Shown: positions 35,401-46,900 of the stretch, piece after piece | Layout: each line of letters starts with the position of its first letter | Numbering within the stretch: position 1 is the first letter of the stretch | NCBI GenBank assembly: GCA_937959115.1 | Contig: CALGAW010000002.1 | Span: 1 to 61,766, forward strand | Direction of reading: 5' to 3' | DNA from: an uncultured Saprospiraceae bacterium | Lineage (GTDB): Bacteria; Bacteroidota; Bacteroidia; Chitinophagales; Saprospiraceae | DNA: 61,766 nt | Position numbers and translations under genes: made by a program | The notes under the pieces: model-generated | What the model was told of the DNA's origin: nothing | What the model saw: the letters and a program-made list of their open reading frames with translations, nothing else | Database searches by the model: none

Positions 35401-35931
35401 ACCAATCCATTTGAATGTCCGGCTATTATTACTAGTAGAAAATGTCTTTTTTGTATTGAAATTATAGCTAGTACCTAAGTTTATTCCTTTTTCTGCATTA
35501 AGTATCATTGCTTCAATGGCATGGGCATCATCTGATGCTAAACTCGCCCCAAACATCTCAGGACTTAAGCAGTCTTGATAGACACTGCTAAATCTAGTAG
35601 AGGTAGCAAATGCTCGATTATTATTTACAGCAATGACAGCCCCATTTAGATTAACATTTACACCTGTCAAAAGACCGCCTCTTGGCACTAGTACTTGATT
35701 TGGAGCCAATACCACATTATTTACATTAAATGACTGGGAAAGCAAGGCAGTCTTCCCTGAGTTATTCGGGTTTGATAAATCTGCAGCACTGCTCGGAGTG
35801 TATTCATCATTCGGATTCCAGGATAAATCAGCTTCTAAATTTGAACAAGAAGCGCAGACTATAGTTTGCGCACTGATTGAAGTAGAAAACAAGCATAAAA
35901 AAAAGGATAGAAGCAAGTAATATTTGTTCAT
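32407..35931 (-). CDS. Right-handed beta-helix protein with two CBM-like modules and a shared C-terminal module
   Basis: A 1174-residue protein with a signal peptide (MNKYYLLLSFFLCLFSTSIS). A pectate-lyase-like parallel beta-helix covers about 100-635, with many short N-rich turns such as NNTFDYLINSNTQDAVI and VRNNTF. Two nearly duplicate modules of about 150 residues start LEAECADIGSAW and LEAECAVIGSAW, share YWVRANGG.W..WNE and INTIDIAHREDGMA.DKI, and look like CBM6/35-type carbohydrate-binding domains. A 215-residue C-terminal module related to that of the 24555-26999 protein closes it (LLQRDGELVDYDG, FHKSHLP, IGQKELASGVWG, DADINSSDKI). No T9SS type A or B domain is seen. Polysaccharide binding or cleavage at the cell surface is inferred. 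Confidence 0.85.
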   Translation of the reverse strand: MNKYYLLLSFFLCLFSTSISAQTIVCASCSNLEADLSWNPNDEYTPSSAADLSNPNNSGKTALLSQSFNVNNVVLAPNQVLVPRGGLLTGVNVNLNGAVIAVNNNRAFATSTRFSSVYQDCLSPEMFGASLASDDAHAIEAMILNAEKGINLGTSYNFNTKKTFSTSNNSRTFKWIGSNAQVSTTLQLNNNLEFVLNTTRFRLELCNLVFDGNNLAHRFWKVDRSDFYLDNVEIKNFQGEGILTNGSTGLRGLGIYVLVDSRVSKDIKVYNSKIHNIGAIDDGNKPAASTSISRCIWFTYLNTEEAANLHFKDSEFSGTYGVDADAIHFFELNDNNFDHNVNALFEGCTFANNQRRSIKAHMSNVRIRNCTFIKHDPATLNLQWYIDQVAQGNPNAFPKYQATTEIGFGTTGDGITDNMWVINCEVTNSTFTAPFGSTSSFVTLSNNRGNIISGNSFSFTGLSTSNAVGIDKMHDANLIENNTFENCGITIGKLGDEGYTTVRNNTFDYLINSNTQDAVIRSSLYAGFYRNFIFDNNIISIDYQQSASNFYGLYGAHLAGQQHTNVSITNNWITYTGPQRANQELMRIQSNFGPSNTFSNNTVCGLASINGAITLNAGGGFVNTNNVIDCNFPTVPSDDDIWLEAECADIGSAWSLQNDVNTSGGQYIMTPATGGVSMTQTPANTTTFTFQAESGTYKFYARLLVPNGNNDSYWVRANGGTWIKWNELVGSNGNFEWRQLHLNENPSNLIDLVLVDGTNTIDIAHREDGMALDKIHLTKTNDLPNSLGEDDLTCVPDDLWLEAECAVIGSAWETQCDTAVSGGKYLMTPTVGGTSNTQTPATTISFTFVATAGVYSFFARLIVPNTTNDSYWVRANGGAWVRWNEIIGSNGTFEWRRLHTNENPANIRDLTLIDGINTIDIAHREDGMAIDKIYLTQSTNIPSGLGNRAPSCTANDCLLELSLRCFLEGAFDPTTSLMRDDLRTKGLIPVANPWSLTPDIPAAALAVSGNNALVDWVQVEIRAADDLTNILQTTSGLLQRDGELVDYDGVSPITVDNNLPAEFYIVVFHKSHLPAMTPTVLTANNGLLSYDFTAQDSYGNGGIGQKELASGVWGLCSGNGSGDRDINGLDNQLWHSENGIFNIYSPQDFNLDADINSSDKILWTINNGIFSLIP
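33085..33550 (-). repeat. CBM-like module, second copy
   Basis: In-frame duplicate of the module at 33560-34020; both start with LEAECA.IGSAW and share the HREDGMA.DKI end. Boundaries are approximate. Confidence 0.7.
33560..34020 (-). repeat. CBM-like module, first copy
   Basis: N-terminal copy of the duplicated carbohydrate-binding-like module of the beta-helix protein. Similarity at DNA level is also obvious, indicating a fairly recent duplication. Confidence 0.7.
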
Positions 35932-36036
35932 TGTTAATTGTAATCTGTTATTAATGAATATCTTAACTAAGATAATGAAAATTAGTGAAGAATTCTTGAT
36001 TTGGTTTTTTAGATTCGTATAATTGCTTTATTACAT

Positions 36037-36060
36037 AAAAAAGTCCTTACCCCATAAGGA
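36037..36060 (-). terminator. Rho-independent terminator after the second M36 gene
   Basis: On the minus strand TCCTTA-TGGGG-TAAGGA is followed by C and a T-run (A-run at 36037-36042 on the plus strand). It lies about 45 bp after the stop codon of the 36105-40727 gene. Confidence 0.75.
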
Positions 36061-36104
36061 TGCGACCCTATAAAATTTTTGTAAAGAGAATTAATAAAAC
36101 ACGT

Positions 36105-39100
36105 TTAGTTCCGAACTTTTAGAATTTTTTGTATCGCTCGGTTTTGATCATCCTTGTATTGAATGTAATAAACACCACTTGCAATATCTCCAAGAGGCAA
36201 TCTCATTTCAAAACGGTTTGTCCATTCAATTTGTTGTTCATAAATGGTTCGCCCAACTACGTCAGTTACCTCTAGAACACCCTCTGCAAAGCCATTATTC
36301 AATCCACTCAATTCGATATCAATATGATAGCTAAATGGATTTGGAAAGGCTTTTAATGAAACAACACGTTCGATGTCAACAATAGAAGTCATGACAGAAT
36401 CACAGCCATTCGGTATGCCATCTCCATCATCGTCAATCGTATCGTCATGACCTGGACAAATGTCTTGTGCATCACACACCGTATCCATATCAGTATCTTG
36501 GAAAGTTCCTACACAGTTGCAGAAACTATCATAGATGTCGTTGATTGTACAAGAGTCTGCATCGTTACACACGGTTCCTGGTGTGCATAACGGCGTATAA
36601 TCTACTGTAATCGAATCCAAAGCGAAATCTGATGTATAGCTCGTTGTCGTATTGGCAATGACACGATAGGTTAAGATATTACCTGTGTAAGATGAAAGGT
36701 CAATAAATTGATAATTCCATTGATTCCCTTGATCTCCTGATACGTTCCAAACCGTAATCCAAGTACTTCCGGTATCAATGGAAACATCGAGTTTTATGCT
36801 TCCCATTGTTGCACCGTACATATGGTAATGGAAATCTATATGCGCTGTTCCTAAGGCTGATAGATCATAACAACCACTTTGGAACGCTGCTACCTTGTCT
36901 GGGTGGTTTGGTGTTGACGTTTCAGTATAAAAATAGTTCATTCCTTGGTAAGCCATTGTAGGACCAGTGTTTGTTGATGTTGTAGAACCAGATTGAACAG
37001 TCCAGTCGAAGTCATCACCATCGTATTGACATATTTCTTTCACATCAGGCTCAAAATCTTCCGCATGTGGGAAGCTGCTAATTACTACACTGCAATCATT
37101 ACAAACAGTATTGTCGCATCCGTCAGGAATTCCATCTCCATCAAAATCTAAATTGTCATCGTGCCCAGGACAGACATCGTTTGTATCACAAACTCCATCA
37201 TTGTCAGCATCTAAGAAGGTTCCTACACAAACGCAAAAATTGTTATAAACGTCATTTACAGTACAAGCATTATTGTCATCGCACGTCGCCCCTGGTGTGC
37301 AACTGGTAACTCCAACATTTACAGTTATTTTATCCAAGGCAATGTCCCCAGTAAAACTACTCGTTGAATTGGCTGTAAATCGATAAGACATGGATCCTCC
37401 TACAAAACTGGAGATGTCGATGTTGATATAATTCCATTGGTTACCTTGATCACCTGATAACGTCCATACAGGAGCCCAATTTCCTCCTCCAGCAGGCGAT
37501 ACCTCTAGAACCAGCGTTCCAATCGTTGCGCCGTACATGTGATACCAAAATTCGATAAATGCAGTTCCTGCAGCACTAAGATCATAGCAACCACTCTGGA
37601 AAGCCGCAAGCTTATCTGGATTGTTGGAGCCAGATGTCTCAATATAGAAGTAGTTTTGACCTTCGTAAGCTGCGGTTGGCCCTGTATTAGTAGATGAGGT
37701 AGAACCTGAGAATACTGTCCATTCAAAGTCGTCTCCAGGGAATTGACAGATTTCTTTAACATCTGGTTCAAAGTCTTCTGTATGTGGGAAAACATTAATC
37801 AATACAGCACAATTGTTGCAAGTAGCAATAGAGTCACAGAAGTCAGGTATTCCATCCGCATCAAGGTCAAGATTGTCATCTCCTCCTGGGCAAATATCGA
37901 ATACATCACACACGCCATCATTATCCGTGTCAAACAGGGTGCCGACACAAAGGCAGAAGGTGTCATAAACATCATTGGTTGTGCAGGTATCTCCATCGTT
38001 ACAAGGCGCTCCTACTGTGCAGTTTGGTAAGATCACAGCTACGTCATCAAACGCAAAACCATCTGTTGGGATATTGAAATTGTCATATTGTTGGAATTTA
38101 ACCACAAAAGAATCCGTCAATGTCAATCCATTACTTGCAGCCAACGCTGATAAGCTTAACGGAATCTGCGTGTAACTCTGGGAAGTGCCAACTAAGTCAT
38201 GCACTTTTACATAATTTTGCCCAGCATCATCAGAAAAGAAGACGCCATCTTCAGGATCGTCTTCATCCCCAAACTCTTTCCAGGAAAAAATAAGATTGAC
38301 ACCACCGGTAATTCCTCCCAATTTCAACCCTAGCGTTGCTTCGTTCAAATTATAGCCATTGCCATCTGTATCAAGGGTTAAATGATAATTTCCATTGTTC
38401 GGACCATTTTGATCAGTGACTTGAATACGTCCATCGATTTCTGAGGATTGGATACACCAGAAACTATCCAGCAAACCAGATTCAAAGCCTGTAAAATAGG
38501 GGATGTTCGTGTAAAACTGAGTACACGGTTTAGCTTCTTGATTGATGGTGATTCTAACAAAACAAGTACTGTCACAAGTAATTTCAATTAATCCCGTTCT
38601 TCTTGTAAATGTAAAGTTTTCGGCGATATCAAAACTGATGGTTGCATCACCAGAACCAGTGGTAGAGTCAAGTGCAATCCATGGTACAGTAGAATTGGCA
38701 AACCAAGTTGCATTTCCTCCAACAAGTATGTCAAAGGTAGAATCGATCCCCATTGGCCATGTGACATCGATAACAACTGGACCTTGAACGGTAATGTCAC
38801 ATCCAGAACCCCCACAAGATGCAGGAACATCGAAACCCTCTGTCCCGTCTGCTTTGCTGCTAGAAAGCCCTTGATCAGAACATTTTCCAAGCCCTCTTTT
38901 GGCGAATGCTTGCCAGATGATACATTGGTTTGCTCCTCCGTATAAGGCTTGATCTGCAGCAAGAATGGCATCTCTACCATCTACGAATCCTGGAGAACAA
39001 GGTTGCAGCTTTAATCCTTCGACTACAAGTTGTAAGGCAATGTTATTCCCTCCAGAACCAGAATAGATGTTGGGGTCAAACCCATGTTGAGCAATCAGCC

Positions 39101-40727
39101 CCCAAGTCATTTCCCAAAGCATATTGCACCAGACAGAACCCAATCCATGAGGCGCAACTTCTATAATGATATCGTCATAAGTATGTGGATTAACTAAGAG
39201 ATCTGTACTATAGGGATGCGGCCTGATACCCACTGGATCATCAAATAGCCAATCTCCTAACGGTCTAGCGTCTTTTCCTGTATCTCCAGGCTTAATTGTC
39301 ATAATAAGAGAAAGAAAATCACTCCATCCTTCCCCCATTTGCTCTTGATTGCTTAAACAGCTTGTATTCGCAGCGCCACCTGTCAATCGATTTGAAAGAC
39401 CGTGTGCAAATTCGTGTAATATCACGTTATTGGTATAAGATCCATCTCGATCAGAACCATTGTTGTTACAAATATAGTTTGACATGGTAGGGGAGGCTCC
39501 TTCTGGAGGTGTTCCGAACGTAGCATTACAAAAAGCAGATATCTGTGATCTAGCTTCTACATAATCTCCTCCTACTGCGACACCAGAATAGTTGGTTTCT
39601 TGAAAGTTACCGCTTGCCTCATCAAATCCATAATATACTAGGACATCATGTGCAACATTAACACAGTAAAACAGGTTAGTGACTGCGGCATCTTCATATA
39701 AGTCTGGGTTAAGGCTTAAATCCAACGGAAAGTCAAAATTTAAAGTCGCGCCACCATTAGGACTATAGCCAGGATTATTTCCGTCTTCAAAGGCATGGAC
39801 GTTGTTTCCTCTTGTTGTGGTGTATTCTGGACCTGCTGCACCGTTTGTGTCATGCCATCCAAATGGAGAGGCTGCAGCGCTATCTGGGTCCATTACAAGC
39901 GTTCTTGGTCCGTCTCCTGGGTGTTGGTAAGGGAAGGCAAAAACGCGGTATGCTCCGACACCTGAATTGATTTTAGTAGGGCTTAGGTCAAGCCAACTAT
40001 TATTGTTAGCATTGGTTACTTTGGGTTCATGGTCTGCGCAGTTGTGTTCTGTTTTGGGATGGCTACCAAAGTTGCAGGTTAGGATCCAGTTCTTTTTGTC
40101 TAGTATCGCTCCAGTTTGAGCGTCTACTTTCAAGCTCCACCAATTAATTCCACTCGTTTCCTGGATGGAAATGTCCCATGCGAGTCTCATTTCGTCATCT
40201 TTTCCTACGTGATAAACGAGTTTGGCGGGGATGTCTGATTTAGAGACTAACCCTTTACTGATTAGCTGTTTTTGTTCGATGGTTGCTGAAGACTCAATTA
40301 CTTCAAACAAACCAACTTGATTGTAGTTTAGCGCTTGACACGCGCTTCTTATCGCTTGTATTGCTGTAAGATCAGAAATTGAAGTCTTTACTTTAGCATG
40401 AATGTCTCTTAAAAAATTGTCATTTACTGCAAGTACCTTTTGATTTGGATACAGGTGAATACTTGAAACAACCCCATCTATTTGATAACCATTAATACGC
40501 TGAGTAACATACGAGTGTTGGATATTCGATTGTGCACTCACATGTTCACTAGTGATTTCCAGTTCTTGAACATCTTTCAATTCAATTGAGGAAGCGCCTT
40601 GTATTTCATTTTTAAGAATGTTCAATGTAGTGGAATGGGAAAAATGGCCTTCTTGCGCAGCAACGGAAGGCAGGTTTTGACCAAACAAAATAGTTGGTAA
40701 AACCAAGAATACAATTATCAGTCTCAT
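36105..40727 (-). CDS. M36-family (fungalysin) metallopeptidase, larger paralogue, T9SS cargo
   Basis: A 1540-residue paralogue of the 27705-31532 protein with the same order of domains. Signal peptide; propeptide; M36 catalytic domain with His438, Glu439 and His442 (HEFAHG) and Glu466 (EGWSDFLS); BACON-like domain; jelly-roll; TSP3-like Asp repeats; then two MAM-like modules (starting near FPHTEDFEPDVKEICQ and FPHAEDFEPDVKEICQ), each followed by TSP3-type repeats (DADNDGVCDTNDVCPG). The shorter paralogue has one of these modules. The type A T9SS domain ends RAIQKILKVRN. The catalytic residues are intact. It probably arose by duplication followed by gain or loss of one module. Confidence 0.92.
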   Translation of the reverse strand: MRLIIVFLVLPTILFGQNLPSVAAQEGHFSHSTTLNILKNEIQGASSIELKDVQELEITSEHVSAQSNIQHSYVTQRINGYQIDGVVSSIHLYPNQKVLAVNDNFLRDIHAKVKTSISDLTAIQAIRSACQALNYNQVGLFEVIESSATIEQKQLISKGLVSKSDIPAKLVYHVGKDDEMRLAWDISIQETSGINWWSLKVDAQTGAILDKKNWILTCNFGSHPKTEHNCADHEPKVTNANNNSWLDLSPTKINSGVGAYRVFAFPYQHPGDGPRTLVMDPDSAAASPFGWHDTNGAAGPEYTTTRGNNVHAFEDGNNPGYSPNGGATLNFDFPLDLSLNPDLYEDAAVTNLFYCVNVAHDVLVYYGFDEASGNFQETNYSGVAVGGDYVEARSQISAFCNATFGTPPEGASPTMSNYICNNNGSDRDGSYTNNVILHEFAHGLSNRLTGGAANTSCLSNQEQMGEGWSDFLSLIMTIKPGDTGKDARPLGDWLFDDPVGIRPHPYSTDLLVNPHTYDDIIIEVAPHGLGSVWCNMLWEMTWGLIAQHGFDPNIYSGSGGNNIALQLVVEGLKLQPCSPGFVDGRDAILAADQALYGGANQCIIWQAFAKRGLGKCSDQGLSSSKADGTEGFDVPASCGGSGCDITVQGPVVIDVTWPMGIDSTFDILVGGNATWFANSTVPWIALDSTTGSGDATISFDIAENFTFTRRTGLIEITCDSTCFVRITINQEAKPCTQFYTNIPYFTGFESGLLDSFWCIQSSEIDGRIQVTDQNGPNNGNYHLTLDTDGNGYNLNEATLGLKLGGITGGVNLIFSWKEFGDEDDPEDGVFFSDDAGQNYVKVHDLVGTSQSYTQIPLSLSALAASNGLTLTDSFVVKFQQYDNFNIPTDGFAFDDVAVILPNCTVGAPCNDGDTCTTNDVYDTFCLCVGTLFDTDNDGVCDVFDICPGGDDNLDLDADGIPDFCDSIATCNNCAVLINVFPHTEDFEPDVKEICQFPGDDFEWTVFSGSTSSTNTGPTAAYEGQNYFYIETSGSNNPDKLAAFQSGCYDLSAAGTAFIEFWYHMYGATIGTLVLEVSPAGGGNWAPVWTLSGDQGNQWNYINIDISSFVGGSMSYRFTANSTSSFTGDIALDKITVNVGVTSCTPGATCDDNNACTVNDVYNNFCVCVGTFLDADNDGVCDTNDVCPGHDDNLDFDGDGIPDGCDNTVCNDCSVVISSFPHAEDFEPDVKEICQYDGDDFDWTVQSGSTTSTNTGPTMAYQGMNYFYTETSTPNHPDKVAAFQSGCYDLSALGTAHIDFHYHMYGATMGSIKLDVSIDTGSTWITVWNVSGDQGNQWNYQFIDLSSYTGNILTYRVIANTTTSYTSDFALDSITVDYTPLCTPGTVCNDADSCTINDIYDSFCNCVGTFQDTDMDTVCDAQDICPGHDDTIDDDGDGIPNGCDSVMTSIVDIERVVSLKAFPNPFSYHIDIELSGLNNGFAEGVLEVTDVVGRTIYEQQIEWTNRFEMRLPLGDIASGVYYIQYKDDQNRAIQKILKVRN

Positions 40728-40907
40728 AATAAAACGTTTTTAGAAAAAGTCTATTTGGTACGTTGGTTATTGTTAAAAATACTGCTTCATATTGTATTAA
40801 TGTAGCATTTATGCCATATTAAGAATTTATAAATGCAATAATTTTGGTCTACACTAGGTAAATGTACTTTTTATTATAACGATAATTTCTAATGATTTGT
40901 TAAAAAG

Positions 40908-40943
40908 AAAAAGAGTTTACCCAAGAACGGATAAACTCTTTTT
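40908..40943 (-). terminator. Strong bidirectional-type terminator
   Basis: AAAAAGAGTTTA (40908-40919) is a perfect inverted repeat of TAAACTCTTTTT (40932-40943) with a 12-nt loop. It sits 19 bp after the stop codon of the 2062-residue gene (minus strand) and upstream of the M36 gene. Confidence 0.85.
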
Positions 40944-40961
40944 ACATTATCTAATTGATTG

Positions 40962-43900
40962 TTAGTTATTTATTAATGATATTTTTTTAGTAATAAAATT
41001 ACCATCAATTCCTAGTTTAACGAAATAGGTACCACTAGCAAGCGATTCTAAGTTCAAATCTACTTCCTCAGAAATTGTATTCGGAAGCTCAATTACTTTT
41101 AATTCCTGACCAAGAGCATTTACAACCTTTACGACAACATCTTTTCTTTCTGTCAATGTAAATGAAAGTACTGCCTCACCTTGCGTCGGATTTGGAAACA
41201 AATTAACAGAAATCAGTTCATTCATCTCAACTAATCCAGACAATCCAGGATTCACTGTATAGTCGACATTTAAAACACAACCTACAGAATCTGTAATCAC
41301 ACCAATGTAATTCCCTGGAGGAAGATTCGAAATACCGAAAGTGGTTTGTCCAGTCGCCCAACTAATTGTGTAAGGAGGGATACCGCCAGTAACAGAGGTG
41401 ATTGTGATTGTACCATCATTCGCACCTACCATGGTTTCATCAGTAGCTGATCCCACTTCTGCGAGAGCAGGTGCTTCTGTTATTGTGGCAGTAATCGAGC
41501 TAAAGCATCCGTTCGGATCTGTGATACTAACAGAGTATGTTCCGCCAGATAAACCAGAAAGATCTTCAGTAGTTGCACCATTACTCCAAGTATAAGTGAA
41601 TGGAGGTGTACCTCCTGTTGGTGTTATATCAATAGAACCGTCAGATGCGCCGTTACAAGAAACATTAGTTGACATCTCTGTTACGTTGATTGCATCAGGT
41701 GCAGCGTTTACAGTAATACCAAATGAAACATAAGTACAACCATTAGCATCAGTTACCGATGTAGTATATGTGCCAGGAGCTAATCCTGAGGCATCTTCAG
41801 TTACTTGGCCATCACTCCATAAATAAGTGTATGGTGGAGTTCCGCCAATAATCAACATGTCAATTGCACCGTCATTTCCTGCACAACTAGCATCCGTAAT
41901 TAGGGATGGATTACCAGCTATATTTGGATAATTTGTAATTTCAATCGTATCAGTAATTGGAGTCGTTCCACATGTCGGATCATATACTTCCACCCAATAC
42001 GTTCCAGGAGCAGTATTCATAATGGTCTGTGTCGTTTCTCCAGTAGACCAAACATACGTTAATCCAGGAACGCCTGCATCTAAAACAAATGATTCTCCAG
42101 TACAGACTTTTTCATCAGGACCTAGATTAATCACAGGGCCATTCGGGTTAATTGTAACCATGACAGGAGTAATTGTGCTATTACAAACTCCAACTCCTGA
42201 AAGATCAATCACTTTGTAATAAAGTGAACCATTCCATAGTCGACCAGGATTCACACCACCAAAAGCAGAACATAATCCCGCGCCTAGATCTAGTGAAAAT
42301 ATACCGTTAGAAATAGTGGTTGTTCCATTTGTATAGTTCGCTGCATACTCTGCATAGAATGCATATGTAGCACCTGCTGGAATTGTAAGTGTAGTAGATA
42401 AAGGTACATAAGTTGGTGCACCAGATGCTGCAACATTCACCGTTTCTGAGGTAAGCGCTGTCCATGCTCCTGCATTTGTCTCATTTCCAAGATACGTACC
42501 ATTCGGGATATAATGGAAATTAGCAGTTGCAGTTCCTACTGTACTAAAGTTTAAATCTACAGCATCGATCTCATATGCTGTTGTCCCAATATTTGTAATG
42601 TTAAACATGTTACCACCACCGCAGCCGTTTCCACCTGCAAATGCTGTTGTAATACTATCATTTTCATATAAAATATGGGTTAAGTAATAGGTTGTATTAT
42701 TTGTCAATGGTGGTGTTACAAAAGTATCCACTGCGAGTAAGTTACCTCCAGGTGCATCAAACCATCCATAAGTAACTCCTGGTTCAAAATTAGGAATTAG
42801 AGTTGCAATACTTCCAGAACAAACCGTTTGATTTGGTGAAGTAGCAGGATTTGGCGAAACAACAAGAATAGATTTCTGGAGCGTATCATTGACTGTATTT
42901 AAATCTCCAGCTAAATCAGAAACTATAGTAACATCAACATTTCCACCATTCGGCACATTTATATTACCCAATACTAAACTTTGCGATTGATTTGAAGGTA
43001 TGCTTCCTGCAAAGTTGTAAGTAAAGTTTGATGTAATTGTTCCCGTTACTGATACATGTACATCCATTGTTGTAATGGTTGCAACACCAAGATTGAAAAT
43101 TTCTGCTTCAACAGGTATAGTGGCACTACCACAAATTCCTCCAACAGGGCTGATTAATGCAATTGTAGAGGCATCAAAAGCTGTAGGTAGGTATTCATCT
43201 GCACCAATATCTGGCACTGTGGAAGGAGCAAGTGGTCTAGTGTCACCATCAATATCAACTGTTATACCAACACTTGGATCCGCAATATCATTTGCAGTAA
43301 CACCTGTAACGTGTAAATCAAAACTAGATGGTGTAGTGGAAACAAATTTAGGATCTCCCGTTACCGAATTTATATTCAATGCGGGAGATGCGGCTTGCCA
43401 AGCTCCAAGATTGGCAAACAATGATGTTCCAAATTTCACAAAGTTAGCATTGGTTGAAGGTGTATAATAAAGATTATAATTTACTTTGTTGAACCCAGTT
43501 TGAGTGGTCGTTTCAAAAGCAAAATCAGTTTCACTTGCAAATATGTTATTGATGATTTCAAGTCCATCAGGAACACCACCTAATTGGATCGCTGGTCTTC
43601 CGTATAATGTGTTGTGAAGGATTTTCGTGAATTGCACATCTAAAAAATAAACCGCGTAATCTGTTTCACTTGAGATCATGTTGTTTATGAGTTCTCCTAC
43701 TTGAGTTGGAGCTGCATCAAAGTTGCCATCAGATACATATATACCCCAGTCAGGAGCATTGATCGTATTTTCATTAATCTTGAAGTTCATTATATCAAAA
43801 GAGTAGATACCATCAGCAAATGTGCTTCTTAAACCTTCAATTGTATTACCAATGATTTCAATGCTATCCTGATTGTCCAGGTAAATACCATAATCTTCTA

Positions 43901-46900
43901 CATTTGAAAATACGTTGTTGATGATACGATTACCATTTGCAAAGTCTGTTGCATTAAGGCCTAGGGCCTCAAGATGAATACCCATTTCACCACCGTTTAT
44001 CACACAATTCTCTACGGTTAAGTAATTGCAGTTATCTCCCTCTGAAATGTCATCATCAATATTGTTACTTGCAACGATAGCGACGACATCGATTGCATTC
44101 TGACCTGGATCCATTACGAAAATACAATCTGAAATTGTGTTGTGATCTGCTTGATGCCATAAGAAGACGCCCCAGGCATCTGTTGTTCCTTTATTATCTA
44201 TGGTGAAGTTTTTAAAGATAATATGATCTGCTCCATCCAATTGTATAACTGCATTTTCACCTAATGCTGAATCGTATCCTAAGGAGGTTGTATTCGCTGA
44301 TCCTCCATCAAAGGTTACTGTATTAGTAGCTGACGCTCCTGCAACTTCTTGAATGATTAATGGTTCAAAATAAGTACCAGGGTTTACATTAAATACGACT
44401 GGTGCGGAAATTCCACACTCTAAAGCACTAACAGCTGAAGTCATATCTGGAAAATCGGCTCCTGCGCCTCCAACTGTATAGGTACCTGAAATTGCGGTAC
44501 AAAGGGTAACTTCAGTTGTATCGTTCGTGAAATCACTATCCATAACACCATTTGGCATTTCCGTCCAGGCTTTTATCGTAGTAAATCCTGTAGGGAAGTT
44601 ATATGTGCCAACAGTAGCAACGACACTAGCACTTGAGTTAAGCGATCCTGTCCAGCTATATGGAGCTTGGAGAACATTGTTGATCATCCATTGTACCGTA
44701 ACTGAGGTAACAGTATTAATCCCTAAATTGGATACTTCCACATCTACATTCTGAAGACCAGTAGACAATGGAGGAGTTGGATTTGCTATCGCAGAAGCGC
44801 CAACATCGTTTGCCGGTGGTGAATATTCATCTGCTCCAATATCAGGCACAGTAGAAGGTGCAAAAGGACGCGCTTCTCCATCTATATCTACTAGGACACC
44901 TGTTCCTGCATCAGCAATATCATTTGCCAAAATACCAATAACATGTAAGTCATTATTACCTGGAACAATTGATTTGAACATCGGATCACCAGTAATTGAG
45001 TTTGCATTGATCGCTGGGAAAGCTGCTTGCCATGCGGCGAGCGTAGGGAACGTTGCAGTACCATACTTTGCAAACAACTGGTTGGAAGGTGGTGCGTAAA
45101 ACAGGTTGTGGTCCATTTTGCTAATACCCATTTGGGTGGTTGTTTCAAACACATAATCAGCATCACTAGCAAAAATGTTATTGATAACCTCTAGTCCATC
45201 CATGTTAGAACCTATCTGAATAGCAGGAAGACCATAAGCTGAATTATGGATGATTCTGGTAAACTGAAGATCTACAAAATACATGGCATAATCCGTTTCA
45301 CTTGAAACCATGTTGTTCATAATCTCACCAAGAATTGTAGGAGCTGCATCGAAGTTCCCGTCTGAAATATAAATACCCCAGTCAGGTACATTAATATCGT
45401 TTGCATTGATTTTAAAATTCATAATGTCAAACGAATAAATACCATCCGCGAATGCACTCTTTAATCCAAAAATCTTATTCCCCATTACTTCAATACTATC
45501 CATATTGTCTAGATAAATTGCATAGTCATCTTGAGAATCAAATACGTTGTTCAATATTTTTACACCATTTGTAAAGTCCGCTGCATTTAGTCCAAGTCCT
45601 TCTAAGTGAATTCCCATTTCACCACCATTAAATACGCAGTTTTGAACGGTTAGGTAGTCACCGTTGTCTCCTTCTGAAGAATCATTAGCTAGGTCATTCG
45701 CTGCTACAACAGATGCCACGTCAAATACACCAGTTGCTGGATCCATATTGAATATACAATCAGATATCGTATTGTAATCAGCCTCATGCCATACAAAAAC
45801 ACCCCAAGCATCAGTGGAACCTGGATGTTCAATTGTAAAGTTTTGTATATTGACATAATCAGCACCATCAAGTTGAATAACAGCATTTCCTCCTAGTCCA
45901 GTACTCCAAAGAATACTAGTAGTCGCAGCTGATCCACCATCAAACGTAATGGTATTTGTTGCGGAGGCTCCTGCCACTTCCGTTATTTTGATAGATTCAT
46001 TATAGATGCCTGGATTTACGTTAAAGACAACAGGTCCAGATATCCCGCAGCCAAGAGCATCTACTGCGGCAGTTAAATCTGCAAAATCAGCTCCTGCGCC
46101 TCCAACCGTGAAGGTGCCAGAAATAGCTGTACACAATAAGACTTCACTAGTATCATTTAATACATAGCTGTCTGCAGTGCCATTTGGCATTTCAGTCCAA
46201 GCCTTTAAGGAGGTGAATCCTGTAGGGAAGTTATACGTTCCAAGTGTTAAGACTGCAGTTCCATTTGGAGTAAGTGGTCCTGCTGTCCAGTTGAATGGCG
46301 TTTGTAGTGTCCCGTCAATTTCCCATTGGATATCAACTGAGTTCAGATTGTTTATCCCTATGTTAGTAAGCTCGACATCCACATTTTGCATTCCTGTAGA
46401 AAGTGGAATTGTTGGATTGACGATCGCTGTAATTCCTGCATCATCATTGAATAATGGTGTCGCTTCAAATAAGTAATAGTCATTATCTGGGTTTAAGGAA
46501 CCATTTCCATTTAGTGGCAATTGATCTGTACCAACTTGAACTGCTGTTGTTGAGTTTAATTGAACACCACCAGTAGTCGTTAGAGCTGGAGAGGAAGTTC
46601 CATATAAGTCAACCAAGTAAATATTATCTGTTGTTTCTTCTAATACAATAGAAAAGTAATTAAAAGACGCAGATGGATTTCCCATTTCGAAAGAAAACCA
46701 CTTAATCCAGAATTGTCTGTTTGGTGTTGTACCAAATACCTTCGTTAGGACTTGGTCGTTTGTGCCTGTAGGAGCCGATGAAGTGAATTCATCCCAGAAG
46801 CCGCAAACGCTCATGTCTGGCAATCCCATTGCCGGTAAGTTAGTGTTTGGTCCAGGAGCTGTGCCTGGAGCAGCTGTATTGAATGTTACGACTCCATTGT

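Noticed and set aside
37743-38980. Several 80-130-residue ORFs antisense to or in other frames of the M36 gene
   Set aside because: They are alternative-frame readings of a gene with intact catalytic motifs and conserved domains.
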